DNA of 24,292 bases from the NCBI GenBank assembly GCA_039111635.1, contig JBCAQO010000142.1, forward strand, positions 1-24,292, read 5' to 3'. The DNA is from Heterobasidion occidentale. Lineage: Eukaryota > Basidiomycota > Agaricomycetes > Russulales > Bondarzewiaceae. Positions within the stretch are counted from its first letter, which is position 1. Each line of letters opens with the position of its first letter. The notes under the pieces were generated by a model. It made no database searches. It was given only the letters and a program-made list of their open reading frames with translations, and was not told the DNA's origin. The translations under genes were made by a program, and so were the position numbers. Shown here piece after piece: positions 1 through 10,939 of the stretch.

Positions 1-1591
1 GATTCGGGCCTTGACCTCCTCACATAGATACTCAGCTAAGCGCCGGCCCGTATTCCGACGCTTTCGGTTGAGAGAATCGAATATAAAGATTTGCGTACTG
101 GCAAAGATCAATTAGGAGTAACAGTGAAACGATCATCATCGTTATGGCTCACGCGTGGACCCAACTTGATGTAGTCGAGCCTTCGCTATCCGACAACATA
201 GTCCATCCAAGTCGGTGCGCCGAATCAACGGCAAAAACAGTATTGTATTTAGCTGGCGGGCGCTCGAATAGGCCTTGTGGATGGCTTATGACTGCCAAGT
301 ACCAATGCTGTTCCGCCCTATCAGTCATGTCTCAGCAATGTAGTCACGGAACTAAGAAGCTTGCTCGCACTCATCATGTATAGGGACGATCAAGAACTTC
401 TTGCTGAAGATATCGACTCTGTTTGTATGACTTTTGGCTGCTTCATAGCCAGCTCGTCTACGAAAAAAAAATAAGCGATCTTCACAGCGCTCCATGAGAC
501 GTAACTCACAATCGCGTATAGAAAAACGTGCTATATATGTGTACCTGGTCCATAGCAACAGAATCCTTCACCCTTGACTTGGCATACCACAGTCTTTGTG
601 TTCATATGAGCGAGCACTCGGGTTTCGGATAAAATCGAACACTTACTTTAAACCAAGATTGATGAGATTATCATTTAAGAATCTGCGAGGTTTTAGTCGC
701 TCCATATCCTGTGGTCCGATATCAATCGCGCCATGGCCAACAAAGGGGTAAGTCAAAATACTGTAGAAAGTCGAGAATAAGTGACAATTTGTATGTATTC
801 ATTGATACATACATCGCGCGAGTGTCCGATCGAGCAGATGAGTCAGATTGCTTTGGCAAAGGTACTTTCGTGGGCAGCTCTACCTCAACATCATCATCTT
901 CAGACGTGAGAGAACTGAGTGGAGAGGATGGAGGAATAGGTAATGCCTCTGAGACCGTTGGCAACGAAGCATCCTCTAGAGCTGATGCTGGAGTATTTGA
1001 GGAATTGAAGAGAGGTGGGGGCGCCGGCACGGTTCCTGTGCCAGATCGTGGAAAACCAGTGTCAAGAGATGATGCTTGTGTGCGAGATGTTTTGATTGGC
1101 TTTGAGCCAAGAGACAAAAGAGGCTTCGTTTTTGAGATATATCGTGGCGAGATTGTGTTCGAGGCTACCGCTATAGTTGAAGAATTTTTTGATTCATAGA
1201 AAGACTTCTGTCGGCGTACGGCAAATGTAGGATGCGAAGATGCTGCACTCTGTTGCAAGGGTCGTTCGGATCGTGCCGCATGTTTCCTATGGTATGATCT
1301 ATATCGGCGGCGTCTGGAAGGCACGCATATCAGACTTACGCAATGGGGCACAAAGCAGACTTGGATAACACCCGCTTAGTGTGCGCAAGAGGCGATGGCA
1401 CTCGCAAGGTGCTGGGTGGCAGAGACGCACTAGCATAATCTTGTGTGAGAAAGGCTGAGATCGTGCGTGACAGAGTGAACATACCTCGCCGACGCAAACC
1501 CCATAACAGCGTGCATCCTCGCCACAAGATCCTTCGGCGGTGGTTTCTTCATGGAGCGAGCTAGCTCCGCATCTTCAGGATTCAATAGCAT
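1..1591 (-). CDS. Ulp2/SENP6-7-like SUMO protease (C48), 3' end cut by window edge
   Basis: Predicted SUMO-specific cysteine protease, assembled from eight exons: 1591-1485, 1429-1340, 1286-813, 760-647, 593-510, 457-371, 317-153 and 97-1. All seven introns are 52-55 nt, have GT-AG ends and keep frame. About 406 residues are visible. Residues 1-220 are Ser/Pro-rich and probably disordered. The catalytic domain starts near residue 225 with a YPFVGHGAIDI segment, then a FLND motif (251-254), VHIYSTFFYTRL, VDIFSKKFLIVPI, the catalytic His in HWYLAVI (His323) and the catalytic Asp in IFIFDSL (Asp381). The catalytic Cys must lie left of position 1. About 50 residues between the His and Asp motifs, and the HWYLAVI wording, fit Ulp2/SENP6-7 better than Ulp1. 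The start at 1591 is the first in-frame ATG after an upstream stop; an extra 5' exon is possible. The family removes SUMO chains, usually in the nucleus; substrate here is unknown. Confidence 0.88.
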
Positions 1592-2196
1592 GATTTGTCT
1601 GGACGTCGAAAGGCTGAAGCGATGGACATTCGAAGTTTACTCGTCGAGCACAGCAGTCCTGCAATGAGCAAGACTGAGTGATGTCGGTCACCCGATACCA
1701 CCTGCAATGAGCAAGTGAATACCTTCGTGGAAGGGGAGACGGATGTCGAGAGAGTCGCAGAAAGAGGAGGTCCGTCACGGAGTGCGTTGTGGAAATGGCC
1801 AGCCTGGCAATGCCCGAAGCAGCGAAAGTTTGCCAAGGGAAATTTCCCACGTCCCGGAAATATCCGGGTGAGGCGTATGAGTGTGTATGGCCGGTTATAC
1901 ACGACCTTATTCACCTTCATGACCTACGATGACTACATTTGTTGCAGGCTCTCGAACGAAGACTGCGTTAGACAATTATGCTCTGATGAGGGGAAGGCTT
2001 TGCACGTTGTTGACACATCATATTCGATCATGGACTTGCGGCGACCTAGTACGTCGGACTGACACGACGGGGTTTGTCCTGCTCGCAGTGAGTGAAATTG
2101 CGCCTCGTGTGTCTATTTAATCCGATCTGCCTCTCCCACATATTGATATGCCCTTTGGCAACGTACCACATCACTCTAGTGCCATATCAAAGGAAG
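1592..2196. promoter_or_regulatory. divergent intergenic region with palindromes and a repeated 13-nt motif
   Basis: This gap separates the divergent starts at 1591 (-) and 2197 (+). It holds a perfect 12-bp palindrome GGGAAATTTCCC (1837-1848) and a perfect hairpin CCCGGA-AATA-TCCGGG (1853-1868) that contains CGG-N6-CCG, the site form bound by some Zn(II)2Cys6 fungal regulators. On the minus strand TTGCTCATTGCAG occurs twice (1671-1659 and 1714-1702), ending 68 nt before the protease ATG. A TATTTAA-like box near 2110 lies about 85 nt before the ATG at 2197. No convincing gene is seen. Regulatory roles are inferred from motif form only. Confidence 0.5.
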
Positions 2197-3157
2197 ATGA
2201 GTGAACAACGCTCTTGCAATCATGACAACAGGTTGGCATTCCCCGAGTTGCCTAGCATGCCAGACAGGAGCGACGCGCCTCGTTGCAGAGTGTTTCTCGA
2301 CGGCAATGGTCCCCTGTGCCGCGTTCTCTTATCTACTGTTCACCAGCTTGACGATGACCAGACGGAAGAACATCCCTGCGTCATGCCTTGGTGCTATTCT
2401 ATCCCCCTCACCCTCATGAACAAGGCTATGGCTTTCTTCGAGTCACTGCGGCACCCCGACGGCTCACCCATCGTCTATCCTACACACGAGAAGGATCTAG
2501 AGATGTCGCCGAGACACATGTGCGAATACACGTACATCTGGAGGCTGCGGCGTGCGTTTCTTAAGGCAATTTACGCGGCCAGTTGCAATGATCAGATGGG
2601 AAGTAACTGGCGATGGCCAAAGATCCACGGGTACCTGTATCGGGAGTACTCTGGTTACGGTCACGATCGCGCACAGCGAATGTTCTACCGTGAGGATGAG
2701 CAGGCTGTGGGCCAGGTTCCTTACACTGTGCCGGACGTGGCCCAAATGAGTTGAGTGTTTTGTTTTATCTGAGAATGTGGCTTGCTGATCGTACTTGGTC
2801 CTAGATTGGGCGGCGCTGCTCAACAGAGACATGAAACGAAGGAAATGGCGATCCTTTTTGTGGCGACATATCAGCCAAGGGTATGATTCGTTTGGAGAAG
2901 AAAATGTCAGGATGTGGTTCGCATGGCGCGAACGCAAGTACTCCATCAGCGGGGACCAATTTCTGTTCGATGATGATATCCCGCCTCGCCTCGCCTATCT
3001 AGCATCCGGAACACAGGAAGCAGAGGAGGGTAAGTCAGCTGAATCTGGAACGGACGTCAGCTGACCAGAAGGCATGGCGACAGTTGATCTTGTACAATCC
3101 GACGACGAAGGCTCCAGTTTGATCCATGTTGAAGCGGATAGAGAGCAGTCATTGTGA
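2197..3157 (+). CDS. uncharacterised basidiomycete protein, 3 exons, 283 aa
   Basis: Exons 2197-2749, 2805-3029 and 3084-3157 join in frame through 55-nt and 54-nt introns; the second has a strong GTAAGT donor. The predicted product is 283 residues. The ATG at 2197 is preferred because the frame upstream has only non-ATG starts. I do not recognise the family. Visible features are a segment rich in Trp, Tyr and Arg (IWRLRRAFLKAIYAAS), a second basic aromatic block after exon 1 (KRRKWRSFLWRHISQGYDSF) and an acidic tail. No signal peptide or membrane segment is evident. The WRLRR(A/P)FL stretch also occurs in the gene at 7682 (WRLRRPFLDCFGFIS), so the two may be distant relatives; this is an eye comparison only. 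Confidence 0.72.
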
Positions 3158-3712
3158 TTAGGACAGGTCATCCCACTCGATCGAAAAGACAGATTTTTCA
3201 AGTTCCACCATCTCTGATCGTATGAGCGCTTCGTATTGTGGTCAGTTGGCAGTCGTGTGCTTTGTCTTGTGTTGTATGTTTATGAGTAGTCCCCACTGAG
3301 AAGTTTCGTATCATGATGTACAAAAGAACGTGGTTATTTGGTGTTCATATTAGTGATGTCGATGAACATTTGTCGTCTATAATGCTGCGTGGTTGAAGCC
3401 TTGCTGTGTATGGCGGTCAAAGTGTCGTTTTATTCATTCCGCACGACAATGGAGGTTCCCACGAAAACTAAGCTCCCCACGAGACTGCACAACTCCCGAA
3501 CACACGAGAATGACATCACACACGAAAAACAAAACCGCACACACATGTTACATCTCGGTCAAGCGCACACGAGACTGACCAGTGTTGCGTATCATAAACT
3601 GTTTCGCAAAAAGATAATAAAAGTTGAATGTGGATCACTCTAGTCTCTACGCAAACGTTCTATTCTTGCTAACATATGTCCTGGACAGAGCTGCGCGCCT
3701 CTTCACTATGCT
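3158..3712. other. intergenic stretch, purine/CA-rich, no gene seen
   Basis: After the stop at 3157 I see no supported exon on either strand. From about 3460 to 3590 the sequence is biased toward CACACGAGA-like runs, with an AATAAAAG stretch near 3615. It probably contains the 3' untranslated region of the preceding gene and simple-sequence spacer. Confidence 0.4.
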
Positions 3713-4804
3713 GTGCCACTGACACATCCATGGCTCGTCGCGCAAGGCGTCTCCGATCTCGAAGACAGCGGCGAGGCCACCCTCAATAAACTCAACACCC
3801 TCATCGTTACTCATCTTGTTTGTCCTCCTGCCCGCCCCGACTCCGCCCCGTCCCTGCCACAGGACGCGCTACCGGCTACTGGAAAATCACTAAGTACTGC
3901 ACAACGCAAGCCCTCCGCATCGCCGGGTCCACCCCGGCGCGGCGCCCTGACCCTCGCCTCTAGCTACGGCACTGCAGACGCGCCTGCCGGACGCGGAGCG
4001 CGCGCTCTGTGTCTCGTTCACGTTCATGCCGTTGCCTTGCATGGCGGTGGGCCTGCAGTCCGCATGCTGGACGAGGGACACTTTGTGGACGCAGATCAAG
4101 AAGGAAAAGTGGGAGAGCGCGGTGATGGAGTGCTTTGAAGGCGCCTTTAAGAGGTGCAAATGCGGCACAAAGGAATTGGAGGAAAGGGGGGGACATGATC
4201 AGAATGGGGTGTCGGCCACGGTGTCGCCGTATCACGTTGGAAGCTTGTCGTTGATGATGAGCAGCCACAGCTCTGCCCCGATCGCATGTGCGCCGCTCCC
4301 AGCGACCTTTGTCTTCGCGAGGGTGTTGGCGGAGAGCAAAGGCTTGAAGAGCCAGAAAATCTACGTCAGGGAGCCCGGATCATTCATGAAGAACTCGTAC
4401 GCCTGCGGCGCAAGGGGGCACGTGTCAGCCGGTGTGTGGGAACACGAGCTGTTGAAGCCAAACCAGCGGAGCACACCGAAGGAACCGCTGTATGTCGCTG
4501 GATATGACGATCAGATCTTTATTTGCGCCATAGAGCGCTGTCTTCGCATCCAGCTTGTCGTACATGCTCGCAAATATCTCGGGGAGGTGTGTCTGCTACG
4601 GCTGTGAGTATGGTGTGGTCACGGCAGCATCGAAGGGACAGGGGCACGTACACGGAACTCCTTGAGCGTCGACTGTTCGCTCGCTGTGAACGTCTGGGCC
4701 GGTGGGCTCCGGGACTGCTGACTCGACGTGCGTTCTCCTTTCCTTGCTGTCGCATTTCGTGTGGTCACGCTTGCGGGTGTAAATCGAAGATCCCCGCGTC
4801 AACT
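3713..4804 (+). other. gene-like sequence of unclear strand and structure
   Basis: The region is richer in GC than its flanks and holds open stretches on both strands. On the plus strand, 4030-4600 includes a charged segment (TLWTQIKKEKWESAVMECF) that looks coding. On the minus strand, about 4590-4440 reads as a plausible MYDKLDAKTALYGANKDL segment. I could not join either into a full model. It may hold the 5' exons of the gene whose 3' end is at 5045, or degenerate gene fragments like those nearby. No family is recognised. Confidence 0.3.
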
Positions 4805-5045
4805 GTATGTATGCGGCCGATGGAATGTGACAAAGTCCATTTCTTCGTGTAGTATCTTACCGAAGAAGACAAGGCAGTCGAGCAGTTCGAAACCACGCGC
4901 CGCACGGCTGGCATCAACGTCACTCAAAACAAGGACGAGGAGCGTGCGTGGGCAAGAACACGGGCGCGAAGACGAGGGGGAGCCAGGCGAGGCGATGGGC
5001 GATGGCAACAACGAGGGCGACAACGAGGATAACAACGAGGAGTGA
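4805..5045 (+). CDS. 3' exons of an uncharacterised gene with an acidic Asn/Glu tail
   Basis: Two well-formed plus-strand introns define this end: 4805-4852 (48 nt, GTATGT donor, GTGTAG acceptor) and 4944-4986 (43 nt, GTGCGT donor, GCCAG acceptor). Spliced, the last two exons (4853-4943 and 4987-5045) read YLTEEDKAVEQFETTRRTAG, then INVTQNKDEER, then an acidic tail ending NNEGDNEDNNEE and TGA. Frame and phase agree across both junctions, and an acidic terminal tail is typical of real genes. The upstream coding exon ends at 4804, but I cannot extend it far. Family and function are not recognised. Confidence 0.45.
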
Positions 5046-5931
5046 TGGAGGGAAGAGTTCACAGGATAGGCAATGCAAATTGCTTCAGGGAAAACTGGCT
5101 GGACAACTTGCATGAACTAGAATAGCATCCCAGTTTAAGTTACCTCCTCATTAGCTTCTTTACAATTTATGAGAGTGAAGACAACATACCGCGCTGTAGG
5201 GCCCTCTGAGACATCTTCTCTGCCGCGTGAATTTTGACCCCAGACCTGCAAACCGTATGAAATGTCCTGTCTTTTCATCCCACTACCTACGTCTCCGAAT
5301 TCACTGCTCTTTCACCTCTCTCCCCTACCTCTTCCCTCCTTCCAACAGTGCCAATGTAACCCTCGGCATCAATATCAAGGCTGTGGTTGTAGATCAGGGA
5401 TGCGGCAGAAAAGACAACAAAAAACCTACAATTCTGCGCGAACAGATTGAATGAACCCACAATCGGGCGGATGACGTCCGAAGAAAAATCGAATCTTGCC
5501 CCGCAGCGCGTCGATGTGGAACGAGGTCGAGACTTTAAGACGGTACCAAGCGTATTTGGGGTTCATGATTGAGAGTAGGTCGTGATGTGTGGTGAGGGTG
5601 CGAGGAGCGCAAACGAAACGCGAAGTGTGAAAGGGTTTAAGGAGAAAGGCGAATGCGAATGGAGAGCGAGTATGGTGAGCGAATGAATGCAAGCGCAAAC
5701 GGATGGTAGTTGAGGACGTCACGTACCCGACACATATCCCCAACGACGTTCTCGCACGTCGAACAATCGATGTGCACTTTCAAGGCAGCGCGTCGTTCTT
5801 CCATCCACCAAACTCGACAACAGCGTACGCGGTGGCTTCTGTGAGCGTGGCGAGATCCGTGTTCTGCGCCCCAATGAGCATGATATGCCTCAGTAGCCCA
5901 AAGCTGGTCGGTATGCGGACCTTATTAAAGT
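5046..5931 (-). other. intergenic or degenerate region with coding-like minus-strand segments
   Basis: The minus strand has two stretches with protein-like composition. One, 5930-5783, contains [20 protein letters not shown] and ends at TGA just beyond WKNDALP; it directly follows the RNR2-homologous block but is not RNR2. The other starts with an ATG near 5566 (MNPKYAWYRLKVSTSFHIDA) and stops near 5426. The ATG is preceded by a pyrimidine-rich leader, as in a fungal 5' end. No full model was found. The first stretch may be an unrelated gene fragment fused to the RNR2 fragment. Confidence 0.3.
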
Positions 5932-6262
5932 CGTATAGAATCCCTCGAGGCGACTGATGAGTTTGTTGGAGAAGGTGAGTCCAGGTATAAGCATAAGGCC
6001 ACGCTTCTTCGACCAGAAGATTGAGGCAAAAAACCGGAGAAGATGTCCTCTGCTGCGGCAAAGGCGGCTCACCGCTCAGCGAATGTGAAGCGACGATGAG
6101 AGATCCAGCGCGATGCCCAGTCCATCTTCCTCTTGATGCAGAGGATGATCTCAGTAGCATCGCAATTCGTAGGTCCAGTCTTGTTGTGAATATTTTCCAT
6201 CATTATGTGCAACGCGGTGAAGCAGCACGCTGCCTGATGGAGTCGCAAAGAACCATGGCTTA
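5932..6262 (-). pseudogene. RNR2 (ribonucleotide reductase small subunit) pseudogene fragment, left copy
   Basis: Read on the minus strand, the block keeps recognisable R2 motifs in order: IMMENIH, then [28 protein letters not shown] and [15 protein letters not shown]. These match the family pattern [48 protein letters not shown]. It is dead. The segment between the MMENIH block and the KADWALRW block is collapsed, a TGA (6071-6069) follows FAER, two codons are inserted in GLM-LI-PGL, and homology stops near 5932 before the FACLLF region. Intact R2 supplies the diferric-tyrosyl radical for dNTP synthesis; this copy cannot. It is homologous over about 330 nt, in inverted orientation, to 13665-14010. 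Confidence 0.85.
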
Positions 6263-6273
6263 AAAGTAGTGGA

Positions 6274-7214
6274 TCTCTGGAGGAAAATCGCTCTCAGAAA
6301 GCTGCTCGTTGGGAGGTTAGATGGGGACAACACATTTCTGGAGGAACATCGCTCTCAGAAGCCGCGCGACGCCATTGGGCTACGGCCGCTTGATGGCAGG
6401 GTGGGACGCAAAGGACGAGGGCCTACGAGCAACGCATTTCTGGAGGAACCTCGCTCTCAGAAAGCTGATTGCCGAGAGGATATACGAAGATGGCCTGGGA
6501 ACATCACATTTCTGGAGGAACCTCGCTCTCAGAAATGTCTCTCGACAGCCGCGAACCGCGCGCCGCCGTCTGATTGCGGTAGCTCGATGGCAAGGTGCGA
6601 TGGAAAGAGCTTCGGCCTATGGGCAACGCATATCTGGAGGAAGGTCACTCTCAGAAAGCTGGTTGCCGGGAGGATAAATGGAAAGGCTCTGGGGACAACG
6701 CATTTCTGGAGGAAGGTCGCTCTCAAAAAGCTCGACAGGACGATAGAGGTGGCCGGCAAACAGCACATTTCTGGAGGAAAGTCGCTCTCAGAAAACTGCT
6801 CGTTGGGGGGAGAGATGGGGATAACACATTCATGGAGGAAGACGCTCTAAGATATGTGTCTCAACAGCCGCGCAACGCCATCTGACTACACCCGCTTGAT
6901 GGCAGGGTGGGACGCAAAGAACGACGGCCTATGGGCAGCGCATTTCTGGAGGAAGGCCGCTCTCAGAAAGCTGATTGCCGAGAGGATATACGAAGATGGC
7001 CTGGGAACATCACATTTCTGGAGGAAGGTCGCTCTCAGAAATGTCTCCCGACAGCCGCTAAACACGCGACGCCGTCTGACTACGGCCGCTTGATGTCGGG
7101 GGAATGACAACGCACTTCTGGAGGAAAATCGCTCTCAGAAAGCTGCTCGACAGGAGGATAGACGGTGGCGGAGTGAGAGCAACCCATTCCCGGAGGAGGG
7201 TCACTCTCAGAAAT
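6274..7214 (+). repeat. left array of a 27-bp core repeat (12 copies, one orientation)
   Basis: About twelve copies of a core close to TTTCTGGAGGAA-GGTC-GCTCTCAGAAA begin near 6274, 6335, 6437, 6508, 6628, 6702, 6767, 6829, 6941, 7014, 7113 and 7186, all in the same orientation. The core ends are imperfect inverted repeats (TTTCTG / CAGAAA). Spacers fall into two classes, about 35-45 nt and about 75-95 nt. Some spacers recur in the same order (6460-6540 and 6965-7040), so a multi-core block was duplicated. Open frames across it (e.g. HFWRKVALRKL) only reflect the repeat and are not genes. Confidence 0.9.
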
Positions 7215-7340
7215 TTGTCGATAGAGCTAAGAGCTGGTAATATGACGACGTCCGTACAGACATTCGGCCAAAGAGTGACCGTGGGACCGAAATCGCTGAC
7301 CGTGGGAGCGGAGCTCACATGACTTCAAGTTGCCCCACTC

Positions 7341-7595
7341 ATAGTCCTCAGGCGGTCGTCGTTGGGCAGCATCGTGTTTCGCGGCTGTCTAGGCAGTTTC
7401 TGAGAGCGTTTTTCCTCCAGAATTTGTCTTGTGGCGTCCTTATCGGTTGAAAGCTTTATTCCTTCGTCTTCAAGTCTCCCTTTCCTTCCAGTCATCCCGC
7501 GGTCGTCACTGGGCGGTACCGTGTTTTCCGCGGCTGTCTAGGCAGTTTCTGAGAGCGTTTTTCCTCCAGAAATAGTCTTGTGCCGCTCTTGTGCC
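7341..7595. repeat. 149-bp direct duplication carrying two inverted-orientation core repeats
   Basis: Two near-identical segments containing GCGGCTGTCTAGGCAG followed by a core repeat start at 7381 and 7530, a period of 149 bp. The cores (about 7397-7424 and 7546-7573) are in the opposite orientation to the left array and match the right array. The duplication lies about 90-300 nt upstream of the ATG at 7682, so it occupies the likely promoter of that gene. Confidence 0.8.
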
Positions 7596-7681
7596 ACATC
7601 TGTTGAGACCTCTACTTTTCGTCTCCTTCACGTCGACGCACTCTCCTCCAGCAATTGTTCCGCTTCGATCTTTTCATCACA

Positions 7682-10600
7682 ATGAAAGCCTCCGTCTCCC
7701 GAGACCAATACCCCTGGGTTGAAGTCACGAGGTCGCAGCAGTCGGCATGGGTAGTTGTCGCATTTCGCCCCTGCCCTACCATGAGTTCCACATCTTACAT
7801 CTCCAGAAACGCATTCACCCCGCCAGCGGACGTGACCTTCGACGCTGATCCATCTCGTGCCGGACGCCTGAAACCGTACGATTGGGCAGTAGATCCAGCT
7901 CCTCATGACTCGCGTTTTCCCTGGAGGCCCTTCATCCCAGTTGATCCTGGATCCATCAGGGGTGACTCTTCGGAATGGATTTTTCCAGCCTCCGAAGCAA
8001 GTCATGACTTTTATTGCTTCCCTTCTCGGACCATTCGCCCAGGATTGGTCAAGGCACACAACCAGATCAGAGCTTTTATCATCCGTTGTACCAGTGCGTT
8101 GAGAGACATTCTTGACTGGGATGGCAACCGGCCTCTCGAGGTTAGTGTGTTGCAGGAAGGGATTGTCTATCCCTGGAAAACTGAAGAGGATGCACATATC
8201 ACCTTTTGGCGATTACGTCGTCCCTTTCTCGACTGCTTTGGATTCATCAGCTTTCTTGTCTGGAGGATTGAGCAGGGGTTTGGGCCGAAAGTGAGTGCTT
8301 TACAGGGTTGAGGTTTCTGCTCATATCTCATGTCTTGCTTTCTAGTGGCGTGATCGTCCTAAGGCTCAGGCCTCTTTGTCATTTGCTTTCGACCAACTGG
8401 ATAAGTTCATCTTGGGCGCTCGCATCCGTGGAGTCACCATCGTCACACAGGGCTATCCAACCTGGGGTCCCGAAATGAAGACGACTTGGGAGCTTCTCAA
8501 GCTCGCACGAATCAATATTGCATACTCTTGGAGCGCTCGACAAGCGGGAGAGGTCAGCGCATTCGGTGACCTCAGGCCCGATCGGTGGCGACTTAACGGG
8601 AAACCGTTCACGATTGTGTCCTACAAACCCCCGCCACAGACAACGTACCTGGCAATGCTGTGGGGTGACGATCGTGGCATCATCGGCTCCAAAAAAGACA
8701 GAAGATGGGAGGATTACTACTGTTCAGCCTCTTATCTATCCGCAGACGATTGCGTCAACGTGCGCGTGTTTTACATGGAGACACAGATCGGGCTGGATCA
8801 GGACGATAGTGACGCTGAAGATCGTGAGGGTTGCACAGACCCTCCCTCCATTAGGGGGCGCACTTTCCACCTGATCGACTGTGATATCAGCCGTCTTCGC
8901 CCAGAGAAAAAGCACGCAGAAATACTCAAGAAGAGAGCAGCGTCTAACAGTCGCCTTTCTGCGGTTCTCCTATACGACCACGATCGCATTCCTCGTTCTG
9001 CCCTGTCTCGACCTGCCCCTCCTCCGCCAGCCCCTCCTCCGCCAGCCCTCCTCCGCCAGCCCCTCCTCCGCCAGCCCCTCCTCCGCCAGCCCCTCCTCCG
9101 CCAGCCCCTCCTCCGCCAGCCCCTCCTCCGCCAGCCCCTCCTCCGCCAGCCCCTCCTCCGCCAGCCCCTCCTCCGCCAGCCCTCCTTCGCCAGCCCCTCC
9201 TCTGCCAGCCCCTCCAGCCCCTTCTCCGCCTGCCTCTCCTCTACCCGCCCCTCCTCTGCCTGCCCCTTCGCAACATCAGCTGTCAAATGTGTCGCCTGGT
9301 AGCAATACGTCGTACAGGGGTGGTATGTTGTCCAGCGGCAACACGTCACAGGAGGTGCAGATGCACATTGACCCCTGGTGCAGTGTCATCATCATTCCAG
9401 CCGCACTCTGAAGATCACGTTCAAGGCGTTGGACGGTCCGAGTCATCGGAGCATCTCAGGTATGCGTTTTCTTCAATCTCAGAGCGCAAAAACATTACTG
9501 ACGAATATTTTGGTGCGCAGCACAACAACAATGCTAGTTGACTCGCAGAGCCAGTATATGGCAATGGATATCGATTTGGAGGACCGGGGCACGGGTTTGT
9601 CTTCGTCGTCAGGCCCTCCATGCATTGTGTTGTCTGACTGCGACGCGATGCGGGAAGGCTCGTATGAGCAGGATGTGGCGATGAATGTCAACTCGGAGGT
9701 GGAGGACCGGGTTGAACGCAATTCTTCATCCAGTCATGCTCTTGTCGGCTCGAATGACGATCCAAGCGAAGACGATGTGAGATTCTCGCGTTCTCCGAGC
9801 CCTGTCATCGTTCATGAGGGACATTTGGAGGTACACGCGGTCACATCCACTGATGTTGTCGACAGGGAGAATTAGCTCCCGACTTTATTGCTGCGCTTTT
9901 CCCGAAAGTCTACCCCGCACCTCCCGGCAGTGAATTCTTAAGAGGGCACTGGATAGCACCAGAAACCTTTCAATCTGAAGAAATGCTCATTGTCTCTCCC
10001 GGGACGCTTGCGTACTTAGACAGCATCAAGGAAACGACTTCGGGAGGTTGGGCTCCCTATGCGCCGTTTGACGTTAGACCTCTGGCTATCGACACTGGCT
10101 TCTTGCGGGTATCTCACGTCAAGCTTCATCCGCTCACTGAGATCTGGTTGCTAGCCATTTTGGAATGGAAGGCCTTTGAAGTCGAGGCGTTGCTGGAGGT
10201 GATGTTGCAGCATGGGATGTCGTTCCGTCTCAGTTGGAATAGCATGTGGGGTCAGCAGAAGATCGCGGCCAATGCTGAACGCCGTACGAATGAACCTCGT
10301 CCCAACTGGGTGGACGGAGACAACTTCCTCATAGGCGAGCGACAAGACTCTCTCTCCTCCTTTGGCCAGCTATATCAGGAGCGGGTTCGATGGCTCCTGC
10401 GACAACCCTACGCAAGACGTCTTGTGGCGTATGGTGGCCTGGCTTGGCGCCTTGTCATCCATTTTGGGTCCAAGGACATAGTTCGGAGCTACCTGGAGGG
10501 GCCAAGTGAGGCATACACTGTCTGGGGTGAACGATACACAGCTGGATCAGATCGCGAATCGGAGTGCCCAGAAGATGAAGAGAGCGATCTGGCTCTCAAA

Positions 10601-10939
10601 TTACTCCTGGGGTTCACGGCGCTACCAGGGAATGTGTCTCTGTGGCCCAGCATGGCCCTCTGGCGTGCCAGCTACCTCTGGAATGGTTCGTGGTCGTCAT
10701 CTGCCGAGACATGGTTTCAAGACATGTTGACGCGTCTCCATGACGGCGAATTGACGCCTCGAACTTCTGTGCTGTGGTACTACACATTGCGGGGCCGGGA
10801 TAAGCGTGAACGTGGGGCGAATAAAAAACGTCTGGGAGCTGACAAACAGCTGGCGACCGTCCGGACGTACAATCAAGACGTCGTCCTGGCTTCCGCGTTG
10901 CATACCCCAGGAATACTAAATGTAGCACATAAGTTGTAA
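7682..10939 (+). CDS. large uncharacterised agaricomycete protein with Pro-rich repeat, possibly broken
   Basis: Exons 7682-8290 and 8346-9354 (55-nt intron, GTGAGT), 9401-9459 (46-nt intron), 9521-9776 or 9521-9830 (61-nt intron), and 9866-10939 (89- or 35-nt intron). All junctions keep frame except inside a 15-bp minisatellite in exon 2 (9016-9208), where two units lack one C and shift the frame twice. The N-terminal part has WRLRRPFLDCFGFIS. The linker is Pro/Ser-rich and acidic. The C-terminal exon carries YARRLVAYGGLAWRLVIHFG followed shortly by a LEGPS motif, a pattern I associate with an expanded uncharacterised mushroom family. The stop at 10937-10939 overlaps a GTAAGT, so a further exon is possible. 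Alternatives are two genes split at the repeat, or a pseudogene. Function unknown. Confidence 0.6.
9016..9208 (+). repeat. 15-bp minisatellite (CCCCTCCTCCGCCAG), about 13 units
   Basis: Eleven units of 15 bp and two of 14 bp (9046-9059 and 9180-9193) lie head to tail. In the starting frame the first two units encode PPPPA; after the first short unit the same frame reads LLRQP. The frame open downstream (9209-9411) is the one reached if each missing C is counted as a deletion. Each unit is a pyrimidine tract ending in CAG, so every unit also looks like a 3' splice site. Confidence 0.95.

Noticed and set aside
711..1199. Plus-strand frame of 162 residues
   Set aside because: It lies opposite exon 3 of the spliced protease gene, whose junctions, phases and motifs are all consistent.
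4809..4900. Minus-strand VTFHRPHTY segment resembling the HRPH motif
   Set aside because: The plus strand here has two good introns and an in-phase acidic C-terminus; the minus frame ends at once and lacks the other motifs of the domain.
6269..7110. Long open frames across the left array (HFWRKVALRKL-type translations, up to 193 residues)
   Set aside because: They exist in several frames at once and follow the core repeat exactly; spacers shift frame between copies and there is no consistent splice structure.
6274..7214. CRISPR array
   Set aside because: The repeats are about 27 bp with spacers, but spacers vary from about 35 to 95 nt and recur, and the gene structure is eukaryotic.
9016..9349. 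Minus-strand Arg/Gly/Trp repeat frame (RRGWR)
   Set aside because: It is the antisense of the proline minisatellite, and the plus strand has flanking exons in phase.
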